Positions 9,243-11,088 of a stretch of DNA of 11,088 nt are shown one piece after another. The translations under genes and the position numbers were made by a program. This DNA comes from Cerioporus squamosus (taxonomy: Eukaryota; Basidiomycota; Agaricomycetes; Polyporales; Polyporaceae). The notes under the pieces are model-generated. The model did not search any database. It had not been told where the DNA came from and saw only the letters and a list, made by a program, of their open reading frames with translations. Location of the stretch: NCBI GenBank assembly GCA_022592435.1, contig JABYQS010000922.1, positions 1-11,088 of the forward strand, written 5' to 3'. The first letter of the stretch is position 1. Each line of letters opens with the position of its first letter.

Positions 9243-10801
9243 AGTGAAGCAACGAGGCCTGCACGGACCTATTCGGCTTGGCATGCTATGCCAGGCCGCT
9301 CACACCCTCTTCTCCCGCCCATGAACGCGCTCCGATGCAGCATTGTGGTATGGGGCGCTCCGGGACACAGAGCACATCGGACACGCCGTGGTCATCTGTA
9401 CGTTCCTCGCTGTTTGCGCGTTGTACTGCTTTCCGGGAACACGGACATACTCGGCATTGTACCATAACCCAATGGCTTCGCGTGTATATCACAGATAGCT
9501 CTGCCTGCTATCCCACCGCGGTCGGCGTGCCGGACGCTGCGGCTGCATGACGAACGCCCGGACATGTCGGATCTTGGGCGTGCTCTGGCTGGTCAGCACA
9601 GCGGGGCATGGGAGTCGCTGGCACCACTTCCAGTCCTTCGTGAGTACTCCTCGGTACCAATCCTCCCACCCATGCTTCCCGACACCTGCGCAGTCCATAC
9701 AATTTTAGTACCGTGGCGTAGTCCATCGTCGGATGCACTCGACGCAGCCTGGAACTCGCACCGGCGCCTGTGAAATATATGCTCGATTAAGCGCATGATC
9801 ACTTATTTTCGAATTGATCTCGTGTCATGACGTTGGACTGTCGCGCAGATGCGTTTTTTACTGATTCCTTGTTCTTCCTGCCTTCACCGGCACAAGGAGG
9901 TCTCGAAATGCGCTTGAGCCTTCTGCCTGGGCCAACAAACTCGCATCGATATCGTGCTGACAGCAAAATCAGGGTGAACTTTCAACGCTTTCCGTTCCGA
10001 GCAGCGACTGCGTTTGAAGGTGACGTCAGTGGTTATAGCTACGTCGACGGGCGTAGTAAGCGATGGTATATCACAAAAAGTTGACACCTTCCCCACATTT
10101 TGACTGTTCGCGCGTTGGTAGTGCGCACCTAAGTACTTAACGTTTGAACACATGAAACCCTGCTGATCATACCCGCAGTCATTGCGAACGGTCTTGGGGT
10201 GCTCGCACCGCTCATACTACGCACCTCGCCTTGTATCACCATCACGGTACTGGGCGTTGTTGCTTGCGATTGTGGGCGCAGATGTTTGACAGTTCGCCTA
10301 GTGGGAGTCTTCTGCCAGCCTCGCGCTCAGGCTCTAGTTACGCCACAATCAAGGTCGCTCCTCCTGTGCGGCGTTGTTGCCTTGCGTCGTTAGCGTGGCA
10401 GGGAGTCGGCTCCGAGGTCAGTGTAAGCTTATCCTTCTGTCCGTGCGCTTGATGTTCACGCGTTTCATCTTGTCGGAACGCGTCATTGCTGCCAAGCTGG
10501 AGCGGGGGCATACAGTACTCAAGTATGAGTCTAGACCTGGCTGACAGTAAATGAACATTGTTGCATGACGTCGCGCGGCCTGGAGACACTCAAGAAGGCG
10601 TTTTTAGAGAACACCGAAGTTCCGGAACCACGGTCGACAACGATTTTCGCGGTACCTCCGATTGAAGTGCGACTCGGACAGAGCTCAGGTACAAGGAGAC
10701 GTCCGTGTACCCAATGAGGTGTCCGCGAAAGTTTCCATTGGAATTGTATTCTGTTACCTATCGACATTTCCCTGCTGGATGAAATTGCACAGCGGTGCTG
10801 C
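9243..10801. other. Gene-poor stretch between NOP10 and the right beta-mannosidase
   Basis: This stretch holds the NOP10 3' UTR and the 3' flank of the right beta-mannosidase. Open frames at 9278-9550, 9564-9773 and 9827-10084 (+), and at 9286-9492, 9489-9738 and 9593-9802 (-), have no motif I can name and overlap one another. Two slightly more protein-like frames are described as findings (10149-10393 and 10565-10717). A perfect TGACGTCA palindrome occurs at 10021-10028. No tRNA, transposon ends or CRISPR-like repeats were seen. Confidence 0.55.
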
Positions 10802-11088
10802 TCAAAGATGCGTATTGTTCCACACAGACCTCACGACAAATCCGCAGGATCTGGGCTCGCCACCTTCGAAAGTGCAGGGTTAAGCACGAATTGCACTTCA
10901 AGTCAGCTCGTCAGCCGAGCAGCTCAGAACACAACTGTGAAATGCCTCACAGGTGCGGTCTATGCCCGGAATCAAGATAGAACCCGTTCGTAGGTCGTCC
11001 GGTAGCCTTGTCCTGGAAAGAAGCCGACAGTGCTGCCGGGTGGTCGAGCATGCAAACGGCGCGACGCCGCCTTGTGCAGAGAGCGTGA
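10802..11088 (-). CDS. Second GH2 beta-mannosidase, C-terminal end only, frame-disrupted
   Basis: The reverse complement of the right edge matches the C-terminal coding end of the left beta-mannosidase (2431-2724). The homologous residues are FTLSAQGGVAPFA, LDHPAG, TVGFF, KATGRPTNGFYL and, after the intron, LQFVLNPALSKVASPDPAD and VRSVWNNTHL, then TGA (10804-10802). The last intron (10950-10896, GTGAGG..AAG) is at the identical codon and shares a CTGACGAG branch-point-like region with the left copy's intron. By hand the last exon differs at about 16 of 95 bases, mostly third positions, with only about two residue changes. Against the left copy there are at least five single-base indels: two GG-to-G losses, one TT-to-TTT gain, one extra G and one lost C. 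These break the frame. The rest of the gene lies beyond the window. Confidence 0.9.

Noticed and set aside
10021..10028. Perfect TGACGTCA palindrome (bZIP/CREB-type site)
   Set aside because: An isolated 8-mer with no gene start nearby; another copy lies inside a chitin synthase intron at about 7011-7018, which suggests chance.
2725..10801. Possible transposon or LTR explaining the inverted copies
   Set aside because: I saw no terminal inverted repeats, target-site duplications, reverse transcriptase or transposase motifs. The repeated segment is ordinary GH2 coding sequence with a shared intron.

Overview
The window looks like nuclear DNA of a basidiomycete fungus, probably an Agaricomycete. 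This is inferred from many 46-61 bp introns with GT..AG ends and CTAAT/CTGAC-like branch points, GC-rich coding DNA, and fungus-specific gene families. I recognise four genic loci. From left to right they are: (1) the 3' four-fifths or so of a secreted GH2 beta-mannosidase gene on the + strand (47-2724); (2) a complete class IV chitin synthase gene on the - strand (8702 down to about 4122); (3) a short complete NOP10 gene on the + strand (8949-9242), divergent from the chitin synthase across a 246 bp shared promoter; and (4) the 3' end of a second, related beta-mannosidase gene on the - strand, entering at the right edge (11088 down to 10802).

The two beta-mannosidase copies point toward each other and bracket the chitin synthase/NOP10 pair. 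Their last exons differ at about 16 of 95 positions by hand count, mostly at third codon positions. They share the position of the last intron and a similar branch-point region. They look like diverged paralogues in inverted orientation, not recent duplicates or alleles. Similarity stops at the stop codons.

All four loci carry single-base reading-frame slips, many in short homopolymers. Splice sites, catalytic residues and family motifs are otherwise preserved. Because essential-type genes (NOP10, chitin synthase) are affected in the same way, uncorrected sequencing or assembly indels are a better explanation than decay of every gene, but the sequence alone cannot settle this. The beta-mannosidase reads cleanly from 602 to 2724, and the chitin synthase catalytic half reads cleanly from about 5852 to 4122.

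The 246 bp shared promoter carries an 11-bp-period array of four GATAAG boxes. The two gene-poor stretches (2725-4121 and 9243-10801) hold no gene I can support. The four loci do not form a pathway: cell-wall chitin synthesis, H/ACA snoRNP biogenesis and extracellular mannan breakdown are simply neighbours. I found no convincing undescribed system. The most useful observations are the inverted paralogue pair, the GATA-box array, the oversized intron in the chitin synthase gene, and the systematic indels.
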